From Deltaproteobacteria bacterium (GTDB taxonomy: Bacteria; Desulfobacterota; Desulfuromonadia; Geobacterales; Pseudopelobacteraceae), in contig JAJXWO010000003.1 of the NCBI GenBank assembly GCA_021781535.1, positions 1-64,000 of the forward strand: a stretch of DNA of 64,000 nt, given 5' to 3'. The translations under genes were made by a program, and so were the position numbers. Shown here piece by piece: positions 37,058 through 47,851 of this stretch. The notes under the pieces are model-generated. The model was not told where the DNA came from and searched no databases. It saw only the letters and a program-made list of their open reading frames with translations. Within the stretch, counting starts at the first letter, position 1. The number at the start of each line of letters is the position of its first letter.

Positions 37058-38619
37058 CCCCTTCCCGTGCCGAGCTTCTGCAAAGAATTGACAATCCGCC
37101 TGATCCATGGGACATCATTGTAATTGGCGGCGGGGCTACCGGGCTTGGGGCCGCCGTTGATGCGGCCAGCCGCGGCTACCGCACCCTTTTGTTGGAACAG
37201 GGCGATTTTGCCTGCGGAACTTCGAGCCGCAGCACCAAGCTTATCCATGGTGGCGTGCGCTACTTGCAACAGGGCAATCTGGCACTCGTCCGCGAGGCGT
37301 TGCGTGAGCGGCATATCCTGTTGCAGAATGCCCCGCACCTGGTACATGGCTTTCCCTTTGCCATCCCGCTCTACAAATGGTGGGAGCGTCCCTTTTACGG
37401 CATCGGCATGGCGTTATACGATCTTTTATCGGGCGCTCACGGACTGCAACAGTCGCGACACCTTGGCCGGGAAGAAACCATTGATCTTGTTCCGACCGTC
37501 AGGCGACAAAATCTTCGCGGCGGCGTCGTCTACCATGACGGCCAGTTTGATGATGCCCGACTGGCAATCTGTCTGGCGCGAACCCTGGCCGACCTGGGGG
37601 GAACTCCGCTCAATTACATGAACGTCAGCGCTCTCGCCGCTACTCCCGGAGGGCTGGCCACCGTTACAGCAACGGAGCGTGAAAACGGCAGGGAATATGT
37701 CCTGTCCAGCCGGGCGGTGATCAACGCCACCGGCGTCCTGTGTGACCAGGTGCGGCGGATGGACGAGCCGGACTGCCCCCCGCTGATCACCCTGAGCCAG
37801 GGGGCACACCTGGTCCTTGATCGCTCATTTCTGCCCGGCAACTGCGCAGTCATGATTCCCCAGACCGATGACGGAAGAGTTTTTTTTGCAATTCCGTGGT
37901 ACGATCATGTCATTATCGGCACCACGGACACTCCGCAAAGTACGGTTAACCTGGAACCGGTACCATTGCCTGATGAGATTGACTTCCTGCTGGCCCATGC
38001 AGGACGGTGCCTCGAACGCCAACCGGCCCGCTCCGATATTCTCAGCAGTTTTGCAGGGCTCAGGCCATTGGTCAGAGGTAAAAGTGGTCAAAAAACCGCG
38101 CAACTGAGCCGTGAATACCTGCTGTCCGTTTCCGCATCGGGGCTCGTTACCATCACCGGCGGCAAATGGACCACCTATCGCAGCATGGCCGCGGTTGCAG
38201 TTGACGCTGCCGCAGCGCAGGGAGGGCTTGACCCGCGACCATCGGCCACCCGTTCATTGCATCTGCACGGGTGGGAGCCGCCCTCACCCCCAACGGGAGT
38301 GCGGAACGGCTATGGCTCAGACATAAGGCTGCTTGAACAGGTGGCGGCCGAACACCCGTCATTAAATGAACGCCTGCACCCCCGTCTCCCCTATACAGGC
38401 GCTGAGGTAATCTGGGCGGTGCGTTTCGAATGGGCGCGAAACGTGGAAGATGTTCTTGCCCGGCGTACCCGGGCACTCTTCCTGGATGCCGGAGCCAGCC
38501 GTGAAATGGCTCCGAAAGTAGCCGATCTGATGGCATCTGAACTGGGATACGGTCAGGCCTGGCGATCTCGGCAGCTGGAACGCTTTGACGCAACGGCAGC
38601 ACACTATCTTCCGGCCTGA
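37054..38619 (+). CDS. glpD: Aerobic-type glycerol-3-phosphate dehydrogenase (FAD)
   Basis: 521 residues. FAD-binding GGGATGLGAAVDAASRG is near residue 28; family motifs FACGTSSRSTKLIHGGVRYL, then GQFDDARL, and near the end ITGGKWTTYRSMA. A C-terminal GlpD cap domain follows (ARRTRALFLDAG). It is membrane-associated and passes electrons from glycerol-3-phosphate to quinone, giving dihydroxyacetone phosphate. Coupled to the GDPD upstream; the acyltransferase-hydrolase gene follows after 22 bp. Confidence 0.95.
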   Translation: MTPSRAELLQRIDNPPDPWDIIVIGGGATGLGAAVDAASRGYRTLLLEQGDFACGTSSRSTKLIHGGVRYLQQGNLALVREALRERHILLQNAPHLVHGFPFAIPLYKWWERPFYGIGMALYDLLSGAHGLQQSRHLGREETIDLVPTVRRQNLRGGVVYHDGQFDDARLAICLARTLADLGGTPLNYMNVSALAATPGGLATVTATERENGREYVLSSRAVINATGVLCDQVRRMDEPDCPPLITLSQGAHLVLDRSFLPGNCAVMIPQTDDGRVFFAIPWYDHVIIGTTDTPQSTVNLEPVPLPDEIDFLLAHAGRCLERQPARSDILSSFAGLRPLVRGKSGQKTAQLSREYLLSVSASGLVTITGGKWTTYRSMAAVAVDAAAAQGGLDPRPSATRSLHLHGWEPPSPPTGVRNGYGSDIRLLEQVAAEHPSLNERLHPRLPYTGAEVIWAVRFEWARNVEDVLARRTRALFLDAGASREMAPKVADLMASELGYGQAWRSRQLERFDATAAHYLPA

Positions 38620-38641
38620 GAGACCGCAAAAAGGGAGACTG

Positions 38642-40792
38642 ATGAATAATTCCGCCTATCTTGCCACTGGCCAGATGATTGCTCTCATGGAAAGCGTCTC
38701 CAGGATCAAGGTCAAAACCCACGGCCAGGAAACCCTTCCTGAAGGTTCGATCATTTTTGTCGTCAATCATTTTACTCGAATCGAAACCCTCCTGCTTCCC
38801 TACCACATCTATACGCACACCCATGTACCGGTGTGGTCGTTGGCTGACTACTCTTTATTTGAGGGCTCTCTGAGCAGTCTGCTTTTAAAAGTCGGAGCGG
38901 TCTCGACCAGAAATCCCGATCGTGATCGTCTCATTGTGAAAAGCCTTCTGACCGGCGAAGCCAACTGGATTATCTTTCCCGAAGGACACATGGTCAAGAA
39001 CAAGGAAACCGTTACCAGATCTTCAATCTTCGGTCTGCACCGGATCAGGCCACGGACAGCACATACCGGGGCTGCAAACCTGGCGCTACGGACCGAATTC
39101 TACCGAAAGCGGTTGAGGCACCTGCTGACACACAACCCGGCAGAAGCCGAACGATTGCAGAACATGTTTGAGATCGTCGACCTGGGCCCGGTTTTAGCCG
39201 GTAAAACATGGATTGTACCGATCAACCTGACCTATTATCCCCTCAGGGCCCGGGAAAACGTGCTCAGCACGCTGGCTGACCGTTTTGCCCACAACATCTC
39301 CGACCGGTTGCGGGAGGAACTGTTAACCGAAGGAACCATGTTCTTCGAAGGGGTGGATATCGATATCCGCTTTGGCCAGGGCATCTCCGTTTCCGAATCG
39401 CTCACATCGTCCCGGATCACACAGGACGTGCTCTCCCTTCGCCAGATCAACTTTGATGACCAGCTGCCATCACTGCCGGCAATGCGTCAGGAAGCTACCA
39501 AACTGATGCACCGGTTCATGGCGGACATTTACAATATGACGACGGTCAATCACGATCATCTTTTTGCTTCGCTGTTGAGAGCGCTTCCCTTTGACACCAT
39601 TTCGGAGGAGGACTTCAGGCGGCGTGTTTTTCTGTTGACTGATCTGGTCCCCGAAAAAGCAACGGTCCTCTGCCACCAGAGTCTTGAGTTTGGTCAGGTT
39701 GCCCTGCTGACTGACGACCGCTATCATAAATATCGGGATTTCCTGGAATTGGCGCTGGAGACCGGCGTTGTCAGTTGCGAGAAGGGGATTTTGTTTAGAA
39801 ATGCCGCCAGCCTCTCCGCTGTCAGCGAAATGCACCGAATACGCATTAAGAATCCGCTTGGCGTCGCGGCAAATGAAGTGCAATCGCTGTCATGCCTTAA
39901 ACGCCGGGTGCGCTTAATGGCGTGGTTGCCGGAACTGCTGGTCAGGCACCGGGTTGTTGATGTTCTGCAGCGGCAGGCTGCTGATCAGTTTGAAGCCGAT
40001 TATTCGCGCTACCACCACCCCGAAGAGTCCAAAGATCAGCATGTCGGCGCGCCGCTGCTGCTGAAAGGGACGTCACGACATCTGGGGATCGTGCTTGTGC
40101 ATGGCTTTCTGGCGGCCCCCCGTGAAGTTCGTGAACTTGCTGACTATCTGCATGACAAAGGCTACTGGGTATATTGCGTCCGCCTCCGCGGGCATGGGAC
40201 ATCTCCTGAAGACCTTGCGACACGCACAGGGAGCGACTGGATTGAATCGGTAGATCTTGGCTATGCCTTGATGAGTGCCATCTGCACGCGCGTCGTAATT
40301 GGCGGTTTTTCTTTCGGCGGCGGCCTGGTTCTTGATGCTGCCGCTCGTATTTCCAGATTGGCAGGAGTTTTTGCGGTATCGCCTCCATTTCGCCTGCAGG
40401 ACGTGTCCAGCCGCTTCGCACCTGCCGTCTCCACCTGGAACAAAGTCATGGATATAATTCACTGGAATGGGGCGGCAAAAGAGTATTTTGACATTACCCC
40501 TGAACGACCGCTTATCAACTATGCGCGGGTCCCGGTTGCAGCGCTGGCCGAACTGGAGCGTTTCATGAAAGATCTTGAGCCGCGCCTCGCGGACGTAACC
40601 ATACCGGCCCTGATCGTGCAGGCATACGGCGACCCGGTTGTTGATCACGAAGGGACGGCACTTCTGTTTAATCGCATCGGCTCTGCACACAAAAAATACG
40701 TCCCTTTCGATTTCAGCCGCCACGGAATTCTTGCCGGAGAAGGCTCAAAAAAAGTACACGCGGAGATCGCAGCATTTATCGACACACTGTGA
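38642..40792 (+). CDS. Acyltransferase (PlsB/PlsC-like) fused to alpha/beta-hydrolase
   Basis: Met 38642 has GGGAG 5 bp upstream. 716 residues. N-terminal glycerophosphate acyltransferase-like domain (about 1-260): NHFTRIE, where the usual HX4D reads HX4E (His43, Glu48), and FPEGHMVKN (112-120). A middle helical region (about 270-470) has no recognised motif. The C-terminal alpha/beta-hydrolase (about 478-716) has VLVHGFLAAPREV, nucleophile elbow GFSFGG (Ser about 557), Asp in YGDPVVD and His in SRHGILAG. It could both remove and transfer acyl chains. Confidence 0.85.
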   Translation: MNNSAYLATGQMIALMESVSRIKVKTHGQETLPEGSIIFVVNHFTRIETLLLPYHIYTHTHVPVWSLADYSLFEGSLSSLLLKVGAVSTRNPDRDRLIVKSLLTGEANWIIFPEGHMVKNKETVTRSSIFGLHRIRPRTAHTGAANLALRTEFYRKRLRHLLTHNPAEAERLQNMFEIVDLGPVLAGKTWIVPINLTYYPLRARENVLSTLADRFAHNISDRLREELLTEGTMFFEGVDIDIRFGQGISVSESLTSSRITQDVLSLRQINFDDQLPSLPAMRQEATKLMHRFMADIYNMTTVNHDHLFASLLRALPFDTISEEDFRRRVFLLTDLVPEKATVLCHQSLEFGQVALLTDDRYHKYRDFLELALETGVVSCEKGILFRNAASLSAVSEMHRIRIKNPLGVAANEVQSLSCLKRRVRLMAWLPELLVRHRVVDVLQRQAADQFEADYSRYHHPEESKDQHVGAPLLLKGTSRHLGIVLVHGFLAAPREVRELADYLHDKGYWVYCVRLRGHGTSPEDLATRTGSDWIESVDLGYALMSAICTRVVIGGFSFGGGLVLDAAARISRLAGVFAVSPPFRLQDVSSRFAPAVSTWNKVMDIIHWNGAAKEYFDITPERPLINYARVPVAALAELERFMKDLEPRLADVTIPALIVQAYGDPVVDHEGTALLFNRIGSAHKKYVPFDFSRHGILAGEGSKKVHAEIAAFIDTL

Positions 40793-40796
40793 TTAC

Positions 40797-42689
40797 CTAC
40801 CCTTTCTGACTCTCCAACTCGTCCCACCGCAGGAATAACGCTTCCAGCTGCTGCTCCAGCGCCGCCAGACGGGCATTAACAGCGGAAACCTCTCCTCCGG
40901 CACTTTTGTAAAAATCAGGATCGGCAAGGCGGGCATGCAGACCTTCCCGTTCCCTCTCTATGGCGGCAATCTGCTCCGGCAGAGCTTCCAGTTCGCGTTC
41001 ATCCTTGAATGAGAGCTTGCGGACCTTTTCCTTCTGCGGTTTTCCCTTTTCCGGGGCCGTTTTTTGAGCCGCCTGGGTTGCAGCCGCGGTTTCCATCGCC
41101 GCCTGATGCAGCCAATCGTCATAGCCACCGACAAACTCCCGTACCGAACCGTCGCCGGACAGCACCAGTGTACTCGACACCACGTTATTGAGGAATTCGC
41201 GGTCATGACTTACCAGCAGCAGCGTGCCGGGATACTCCATCAACAGGTCCTCCAGCAGATCGAGCGTCTCCGCATCAAGGTCGTTGGTCGGTTCATCCAG
41301 CACCAGAATATTGGACGGTTTGGTGAAGAGTTTGGCGAGCAGCAGCCGGTTGCGCTCACCGCCGGACAGGATGTTGACCGGTGAACGGGCCCGCTCCGGC
41401 GAGAAGAGGAAGTCCTGCAGATACCCGATGATATGGCGCGATTGACCATTGATGATCAGAGTATCATTCCCCTCCCCCACGTTTTCCTGCACACTCTTGT
41501 CCATATCAAGCTGTTCACGCAACTGGTCGAAATAGATCACCTCACGGCGGGTTCCCAGCTTGATCTCTCCCTGTTGCGGTTCCAGCTCACCCAGCAATAG
41601 GCGAAGCAGGGTCGTCTTGCCGGAGCCGTTCGGGCCGATGATGCCGATCCGGTCACCGCGCATGATGGTGGTGGAGAGATTCGCAACAATCGGCCGCCCC
41701 TCATAGGCAAAGGTCACACCGGTCGCCTCGGCAACAAGCGCCCCGGAGCGGTCTGCCACCTGCAGCTGTATTTTTGCTGTCCCCTGCCGTTCCTGCCGCT
41801 GACGGGATTCTTCACGCAGTTTCTTCAACGCCCGGACGCGCCCTTCATTGCGCGTACGACGGGCCTTGATCCCCTGCCTGACCCACACTTCTTCCTGGGC
41901 GAGCTTTTTATCAAACAGCGCCTGGCGGCTTATTTCTGCTTCCAGCAGCGCCTCGCGCCGTTCCACGAATTCATCGTAACCGCAGGAAAAGGCGTAGATC
42001 CGCCCCCGGTCAAGTTCCGCCACCCGATTGGCCAGCCGTCGGGCAAAAGCGCGGTCATGGGTCACGAACAGCACCGTTTTGACATTTTTGGCAAGAAATT
42101 CCTCCAGCCAGAGAATCGTATCGATATCAAGGTGGTTGGTCGGCTCGTCCAGGATCAGGATATCCGGGGTGGATATGAGAGCCCGCGCCAGCAGTACCCG
42201 GCGCTTGGTTCCTCCCGAGAGCTCGGTGAATTCCGCTTCGGCATCCAGGTCCAGCCGGTTCAGCACTCGCTCCACTTCCTGATGCAGGTTCCAGCCGTCA
42301 TTTTCTTCCAGCTCTTTTTGCAACGTTTCCAGCCGGGCCAGCAGCTTATCGCTACAGTCATGCGCCAGTTCGTGGCTGACGTGATGGTATTCGGCGAGTA
42401 CAGCGGCAGCATTCCCCATGCCGGAGGCAACCACATCAAAAACATTTCCGGCCAAATCCTGCGGCACATCCTGGGTCAGCGCAGCCACCTTGAGCCCCTG
42501 TTGCTTCAGTATATCGCCGCTTTCGGGGGGAAGTTCGCCGCCGATCAATTTCAGCAGTGTCGACTTGCCGCTGCCGTTGCGTCCCATCAAACAAAGCCGG
42601 TCGCCCGCCTCGATCTGCAGGTTGATGCCGTTGAATAGAGGGGGGCCTCCGAAGGCCAGGGTTATGTCACGCAGGGATATTAGTGCCAC
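40797..42689 (-). CDS. uup: ABC-F ATPase, Uup-like
   Basis: 630 residues with two ABC ATPase cassettes and no membrane domain. Walker A: MGRNGSGKSTLLKL and GPNGSGKTTLLRLL. Signatures: LSGGTKRRVLLARAL and LSGGERNRLLLAKLF, each followed by LDEPTN. The inter-domain linker is highly basic, and a C-terminal coiled coil (about 560-630) is like that of Uup. ABC-F proteins act on ribosomes, and Uup also affects DNA or ribosome intermediates. It is convergent with the acyltransferase-hydrolase fusion, 4 bp apart. Confidence 0.92.
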   Translation of the reverse strand: MALISLRDITLAFGGPPLFNGINLQIEAGDRLCLMGRNGSGKSTLLKLIGGELPPESGDILKQQGLKVAALTQDVPQDLAGNVFDVVASGMGNAAAVLAEYHHVSHELAHDCSDKLLARLETLQKELEENDGWNLHQEVERVLNRLDLDAEAEFTELSGGTKRRVLLARALISTPDILILDEPTNHLDIDTILWLEEFLAKNVKTVLFVTHDRAFARRLANRVAELDRGRIYAFSCGYDEFVERREALLEAEISRQALFDKKLAQEEVWVRQGIKARRTRNEGRVRALKKLREESRQRQERQGTAKIQLQVADRSGALVAEATGVTFAYEGRPIVANLSTTIMRGDRIGIIGPNGSGKTTLLRLLLGELEPQQGEIKLGTRREVIYFDQLREQLDMDKSVQENVGEGNDTLIINGQSRHIIGYLQDFLFSPERARSPVNILSGGERNRLLLAKLFTKPSNILVLDEPTNDLDAETLDLLEDLLMEYPGTLLLVSHDREFLNNVVSSTLVLSGDGSVREFVGGYDDWLHQAAMETAAATQAAQKTAPEKGKPQKEKVRKLSFKDERELEALPEQIAAIEREREGLHARLADPDFYKSAGGEVSAVNARLAALEQQLEALFLRWDELESQKG

Positions 42690-42765
42690 AGATACCTCAT
42701 TTGATAATTTTATGTTTTTTGAAATCGGGAATTGTCAGGTTGAACTGGTTTATGCATCTTAGATT

Positions 42766-45700
42766 TTAAACCGTACCCCCCACACCTTTAAACTTTTCAA
42801 CAAAAGCGACAATTTTTTGAAAAACGCTTTGTTTCTTGGTGAGGTACTGCGGATTAAGCGGGCTCATCTTTGGGAGAATCGCGTTTAACTCAGTACCGTT
42901 TTCACTGGCGAATTCTCGTTTTAGTGAAGCGGTGATATACCGTTTCGCAGCCTCTTCATTCAGGTTTTCATCAGTAATCAATATGACAACTTCACGCTGT
43001 TGTTCCGCCTGGGCATAAGCGAAGAAGGCATCTATGATGCTGGCTTTATCGCCAATCTGATCCAGGTCTGTTTGATTAATAAAATCAACCAGCAAGCTCT
43101 CTTTAGCGCGGTTGCCAAGGCTGGCGCGAATTACGCGGCGTACGTCTTCAACCAGTGCCGCTTTGTCCTTAATTTTCTTACTATTTTCAAAAATCAGTTC
43201 CAGAATGTAGTCCAGGTTGATCTCTTGTGACTTAAGCAGATCGACCTCAAAGACCACGTCATCCCAGTCAATAGTAGATTTTTCTTTTTCGTTGGCGGAT
43301 TTTTCGCGGCGCAGCCAGTCGCGAATATCGTTATAGGTTGAACGATAGTCCTGAATCTTACGCTCAGCAGGAAGCTTGATCGCTTGTAGCGTTACCAGAT
43401 CATCATCGTTTAGATAATGTTTGGCCTTAAATGCCTCAACCGTCGCAGGGTCGTTCATATCGACAGTTTGCAAGGCTTTCAGGCTGGCGAATTCATCGTA
43501 GTTTTGCAGCACGTTTTCAATGCGTAAATATTCACCAAATAATTTCGTAAACGCTTTTTTGTCGGATTCTTTAACAATCTCTTCCGGGTTGGGGAATCGC
43601 TTATTCAACTCCGTAACCACATCCATAAAGCCGCGCCGTGCCTCGCCGGTAACCAGATCGGTAAAGCCTTCCATGTATTCCTTATAGCTTTTTTCCAATA
43701 CCACGTTTTTGGTGTTTTTATCGCCAAACAGGGTAATGGCATCTATCGTGGCCTGCTCCAAATCGCGGAAAGTGACGATATTGCCAAAGGTTTTAGTAGC
43801 ATCGAAAATACGGTTGGTGCGCGAATAGGCCTGCATCAAGCCGTGATAACGCAGGTTTTTATCCACAAACAGGGTGTTCAGCGTGGGGGCATCAAAGCCG
43901 GTCAGAAACATACCCACCACAATCAGCAAATCAATTTCCTGATTCTTCACGCGCAATGCAAGATCGCGGTAGTAGTTTTGAAACGCATTACTATCCACGC
44001 TAAAGTTTGATTTAAACAGCGCGTTATAGTCAGCAATTGCCGCATTTAAAAACTCTTTGGCACTGCTGTCCATTGCAGAAACTTCAAAGCTTTCATCCGG
44101 AATATCGCCTAGAGCATCCTGTTCTTCATTGGCCGCAAAAGAGAAGATGGTGGCCACCTTTAGCGGCTTGTCACTCTCCTTTTGTAAACTTTTGAACGAT
44201 TCATAATACAGCTTGGCGGCATCAACACTGCTCACAGCGAACATGGCATTAAAGCCTTTGGCACCGGCTTGATGGCGATGGGTTTTTTGCCGGAAGTTAT
44301 TCAAGATGTACTGTGAAATCTCTCGAATACGATCAGGGTGCAACAAGGCTTGCTTATTTTCCGCCGCGCCCAGTTTTTTCTCGTCCTGCTCGCATTCAAT
44401 GGCTTTAAAGTGCGGGCGTACATCGTTGTAGTCCACCTTGAATTTGAGTACCTTTTCATCACGGATAGCGTCGGTAATGACATAGGAATGCAACTCACGA
44501 CCAAACACGCTGGCCGTGGTTTCAGCACCCAAGGCGTTTTGAGGAAAGATAGGCGTACCGGTAAAGCCAAACTGATAAAACTTTTTGAACTTCTTCTTCA
44601 GGTTCTTCTGCGCTTCACCAAATTGGCTGCGGTGGCATTCATCAAAAATAAAAACCACCTGCTTGTGGTAAATCGTCAAGTCGCTTTCACTTTTCATCAG
44701 GTTGTTGAGCTTCTGGATAGTGGTGACAATGATTTTGTTGTCATCTTTATCCAGATTGCGCTTGAGCCCGGCGGTGCTGTCAGAGCCGTTGACACTATCC
44801 GGCGAAAAGCGCTGGTACTCTTTCATGGTCTGGTAATCCAGATCTTTACGATCCACCACGAAGAACACCTTATCGATAAAATCCAGCTCAGTCGTCAAAC
44901 GCGCTGCCTTAAAACTGGTCAAGGTCTTACCAGAACCGGTAGTGTGCCAGATATAGCCACCACTTTCCGTATTGTTCCAGTTTTTGGCTTGATAAGCGCA
45001 ATTTATTTTCCACAAAATGCGCTCGGTGGCGGCAATCTGGTAAGGACGCATCACCAGCAGCGTATTGCTGACATCAAATACCGAATAATGCAGCAGCACA
45101 TTGAGCAGGGTATTTTTCTGGAAAAAGGTGGCAGTAAAGTCTTTCAGGTCTTTAATCAGGTTGTTGTCGGACTTCGCCCAGTTCATGGTGAAATCGAAAC
45201 TATTTTTGTTGCGCTGAGTGGTATTGGCAAAATACCGGCTGTCGGTGCCGTTGGAGATCACGAAAATTTGCAGATATTTAAACAGGGAATTCTCGCTGTT
45301 ATAACTCTCTTTGCTGTAACGATGCACCTGATTAAAGGCTTCACGAATCGCCACACCGCGCTTTTTCAGCTCGATCTGCACCAGCGGCAAGCCATTGACC
45401 AAAATTGTGACATCGTAGCGGTTGGCATGGCTGCCGGTTTGTTCAAACTGCCTGATAACCTGACACTTATTGCGGGCAATGTTCTTTTTGTCCAGCAGGT
45501 AGATGTTCTGAATATGGCCATCATCAAAGACAAAATCGTGGATATAGTCATCATGAATTTTGCGGGTTTTATCGACAATGCTATCACTGGGCTTATCCAG
45601 CCAGGTTTCCATAAATCGCAGCCACTCGCCGTCTAAAAACTGCATAGTATTCAGGGATTGAAGCTGCTCACGCACATTGGCCAGCATAGCCTCAGTGTTA

Positions 45701-45864
45701 TTTAAATCGGTAAGATATTCATAGCCCTGATTAACCAAGTCCTGAATAAATTCCCGCTCCAAATCGTATTCGCTTTGGTAGGTTTCACAGACCAGCCAAT
45801 CGCGGGTGTATTTGTCTAACACGATGAAGTTGTTCGACTCTGCGATGGTTTTATAGTCGGTCAT
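42766..45864 (-). CDS. hsdR: Type I restriction enzyme, HsdR subunit
   Basis: 1032 residues. N-terminal nuclease domain with the PD-(D/E)xK core [13 protein letters not shown] (about 170). Helicase motor: [16 protein letters not shown] (Walker A), [13 protein letters not shown] (DEAD-like DECH), FGFTGTPIF, and YSRTNRIFD in the second RecA lobe. The C-terminal helical domain binds the methylase core. It cuts DNA away from the site after ATP-driven translocation. Last gene of the hsd operon, starting just after hsdS. Lower GC than neighbours suggests transfer. Confidence 0.95.
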   Translation of the reverse strand: MTDYKTIAESNNFIVLDKYTRDWLVCETYQSEYDLEREFIQDLVNQGYEYLTDLNNTEAMLANVREQLQSLNTMQFLDGEWLRFMETWLDKPSDSIVDKTRKIHDDYIHDFVFDDGHIQNIYLLDKKNIARNKCQVIRQFEQTGSHANRYDVTILVNGLPLVQIELKKRGVAIREAFNQVHRYSKESYNSENSLFKYLQIFVISNGTDSRYFANTTQRNKNSFDFTMNWAKSDNNLIKDLKDFTATFFQKNTLLNVLLHYSVFDVSNTLLVMRPYQIAATERILWKINCAYQAKNWNNTESGGYIWHTTGSGKTLTSFKAARLTTELDFIDKVFFVVDRKDLDYQTMKEYQRFSPDSVNGSDSTAGLKRNLDKDDNKIIVTTIQKLNNLMKSESDLTIYHKQVVFIFDECHRSQFGEAQKNLKKKFKKFYQFGFTGTPIFPQNALGAETTASVFGRELHSYVITDAIRDEKVLKFKVDYNDVRPHFKAIECEQDEKKLGAAENKQALLHPDRIREISQYILNNFRQKTHRHQAGAKGFNAMFAVSSVDAAKLYYESFKSLQKESDKPLKVATIFSFAANEEQDALGDIPDESFEVSAMDSSAKEFLNAAIADYNALFKSNFSVDSNAFQNYYRDLALRVKNQEIDLLIVVGMFLTGFDAPTLNTLFVDKNLRYHGLMQAYSRTNRIFDATKTFGNIVTFRDLEQATIDAITLFGDKNTKNVVLEKSYKEYMEGFTDLVTGEARRGFMDVVTELNKRFPNPEEIVKESDKKAFTKLFGEYLRIENVLQNYDEFASLKALQTVDMNDPATVEAFKAKHYLNDDDLVTLQAIKLPAERKIQDYRSTYNDIRDWLRREKSANEKEKSTIDWDDVVFEVDLLKSQEINLDYILELIFENSKKIKDKAALVEDVRRVIRASLGNRAKESLLVDFINQTDLDQIGDKASIIDAFFAYAQAEQQREVVILITDENLNEEAAKRYITASLKREFASENGTELNAILPKMSPLNPQYLTKKQSVFQKIVAFVEKFKGVGGTV

Positions 45865-45866
45865 TG

Positions 45867-46988
45867 TTATGCCTCCTGCCGTGGAAAGGTAAGGAGCAAA
45901 TCGCGGTAATATTCATACTGCTTTTGGCGCAATTCAATTTCGCGCGGCAAACCCTCGGTGATTGAGTTGGTGAGTGCGTCGAATTTATCCAGGATGGCGA
46001 CGATGCGGGCTTGTTCAGCGAGGGGAGGAACTGGGATCTTGTATGATTCAAATTCCTTTGCACGGACATGAGGAACGCCTGCTCCTTTTCCCATGTTGTG
46101 TATTTTGGTCTGATCATTTTTTAACATATAATAAAGGAATTTACTGCTAAGCACTTTATTGTTGGGATGAATGCTGAACGCATCAGTCAGAAAAATAGGT
46201 TTGTTCCAGTAGCTTACAAGCCCTGCATATGCCCCAGACCTAGCAATAACGATTGTTTCTCCACTTCTATTGCTTTTGTCATGGTAATAGTTGTGACTGG
46301 GGCCATTTGCAACGACGGGGAATTCCCCCGGATTTGTTTCCTTTTCTGTGATTGCTGTGCCTCGGAGAATTTCCCCAACTTCCCCCAGCGTCTTCCACTC
46401 CACGTCCCCTTCTTCAAAACTCAACAACTGGTCGCGGTAGTAGGTGTATTGTTTTTTGCGGGCTGTAAGCTCGGCTGTAAGCTCGGCTGTAAGCTCGGTG
46501 AAGGTGTCCAGAATGCGGATGATTTCGGTTTGAATCTCAATCGATTTTTTGGGGTTTTCTGGGCAGGGGATGGGGATTTGAAAGGCCTCTAGGGTAGACA
46601 ACACGATATATGTCATCGCCGCACTGTTCGTTCTTTCCTCTAGATATTTCTTTAGGTCATTGCAAAGTACAAAATATAAAAATCTAACGTCTATATATTT
46701 TTCAAAACTTGTTAGTACATAAGTGCGTTGATAAGCTTCAAACTTGCCTATGTAATGCTTCACTTCGCCAACATTTGCATTTCCAGCAATCAGCAATGCC
46801 TCCGTGTCCCAACGGTATTTATTAATTCGGCTAGTCTCTTTGGCGGTAGTGAAAAACATAAATTCACCACCCTCAACCGCTGCATTCGCATTAAGTTTCC
46901 CCGTTTCAATTTTGCAGACGTCCCCTAGCGACTTCCACTCCACCGCAATCCCATCAAGCAGTTTCACCATAAAACTCAGACCACTCAT
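45867..46988 (-). CDS. hsdS: Type I restriction-modification specificity subunit HsdS
   Basis: 373 residues with two target-recognition domains (about 15-150 and 195-330), each followed by a conserved helix (ILDTFTEL... and [14 protein letters not shown]). The central helix carries a triple ELTA repeat (about 165-176) whose length should set the gap between the two half-sites. Each half begins with EWKSLG/EWKTLG, so the two halves look internally duplicated. Start overlaps the KilA-N gene by 4 bp; Met7 (46970) is an alternative. With HsdM and HsdR it forms the IC-type complex. Confidence 0.93.
   Translation of the reverse strand: MSGLSFMVKLLDGIAVEWKSLGDVCKIETGKLNANAAVEGGEFMFFTTAKETSRINKYRWDTEALLIAGNANVGEVKHYIGKFEAYQRTYVLTSFEKYIDVRFLYFVLCNDLKKYLEERTNSAAMTYIVLSTLEAFQIPIPCPENPKKSIEIQTEIIRILDTFTELTAELTAELTARKKQYTYYRDQLLSFEEGDVEWKTLGEVGEILRGTAITEKETNPGEFPVVANGPSHNYYHDKSNRSGETIVIARSGAYAGLVSYWNKPIFLTDAFSIHPNNKVLSSKFLYYMLKNDQTKIHNMGKGAGVPHVRAKEFESYKIPVPPLAEQARIVAILDKFDALTNSITEGLPREIELRQKQYEYYRDLLLTFPRQEA
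46461..46496 (-). repeat. Three perfect 12-bp tandem repeats in the hsdS linker
   Basis: GGCTGTAAGCTC is repeated three times without a mismatch (46461-46472, 46473-46484, 46485-46496). On the coding strand each unit encodes Glu-Leu-Thr-Ala. Unit gain or loss keeps the frame and changes the spacing between recognition domains. Confidence 0.95.
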
Positions 46989-47815
46989 GCTTCACTACCC
47001 TGCAATTTTTTAACGCCCAGGTCATCGGTAAGTAAACGCATTTGCTGAATAGCGGTACGGTTCAATAGCCGTATTCTTTCTGATTGCGGCAGATCCTGTT
47101 GTATCAAATGAGCATTCAGGTTTTCAAGATTTGCAAGACACACCAGTTGTGTAACATTGCAATAATCCCTAATGTTCCCTTTTTGAGAAGGGTTTTCATC
47201 GCGCCACAGCTTGGCTGTCTTTCCAAATAGCGCCATATTCAGCAGATCAGCTTCTGAAGCATAGACAAGATGTATCTGTTGCTTGCTTAATTCAACAGGA
47301 ATCAGATTTTCTTTGATGGCATCAGTGTGAATTCGATAATTGATTTTGGTGAGTTGACGTTTTACATCCCACCCAAGCTGTTTCTGTTCTTCTTCTTTGA
47401 GTCGTTGGAACTCTTTTATGAGATAAAATTTCAGTTCAGGAGAAATCCATGTAGCAAATTCAAAAGCAATATCTTTGTGAGCGTAAGTACCTCCATATCG
47501 ACCTGCCTTGGAAATAATTCCAATGGCATTTGTTTTTTCAATCCATTGCTTGGCAGAGAGGACAAAGCCATTGCTGCCGCTTTCATTTTTAATGTAACTG
47601 AATTCCGTTAGATTAAAACTTGGGTTGTTCACTCGTTCCCAAATTCCTATAAACTCAATAGTGTAGCGGGTGCTCATCCAGTGAGAAATTACAACGCCTG
47701 TATGCTCGGCATTTTTATGTTTTGCCAAATCAGTCAGCGAGATATAATCTTCCTCCCCCTTGCTAAACAAGGTGACATCACTGCCTATGATTTCAATTTT
47801 CGTGTTTTTATCCAT
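46985..47815 (-). CDS. KilA-N-domain protein within the hsd operon
   Basis: 276 residues. N-terminal two-thirds match the KilA-N DNA-binding fold of phage and mobile elements: YISLTDLAKHKN, IEFIGIWERVNNPSFN and GGTYAHKDIAFEFATWISPELKFYLIKEFQRL (residues about 105-140). The C-terminal part is helical with no recognised domain. It sits between hsdM and hsdS and overlaps hsdS by 4 bp, so it is co-translated. It may regulate the system or act as an extra defence component; its role is unknown. Confidence 0.85.
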   Translation of the reverse strand: MDKNTKIEIIGSDVTLFSKGEEDYISLTDLAKHKNAEHTGVVISHWMSTRYTIEFIGIWERVNNPSFNLTEFSYIKNESGSNGFVLSAKQWIEKTNAIGIISKAGRYGGTYAHKDIAFEFATWISPELKFYLIKEFQRLKEEEQKQLGWDVKRQLTKINYRIHTDAIKENLIPVELSKQQIHLVYASEADLLNMALFGKTAKLWRDENPSQKGNIRDYCNVTQLVCLANLENLNAHLIQQDLPQSERIRLLNRTAIQQMRLLTDDLGVKKLQGSEA

Positions 47816-47851
47816 TACGCAATCTCCCCCAAACTCTTTTACTCCACCTCA

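Noticed and set aside
44338-45636. 432-codon plus-strand open frame
   Set aside because: Antisense of hsdR; shows no domain and comes from codon structure of the sense gene.
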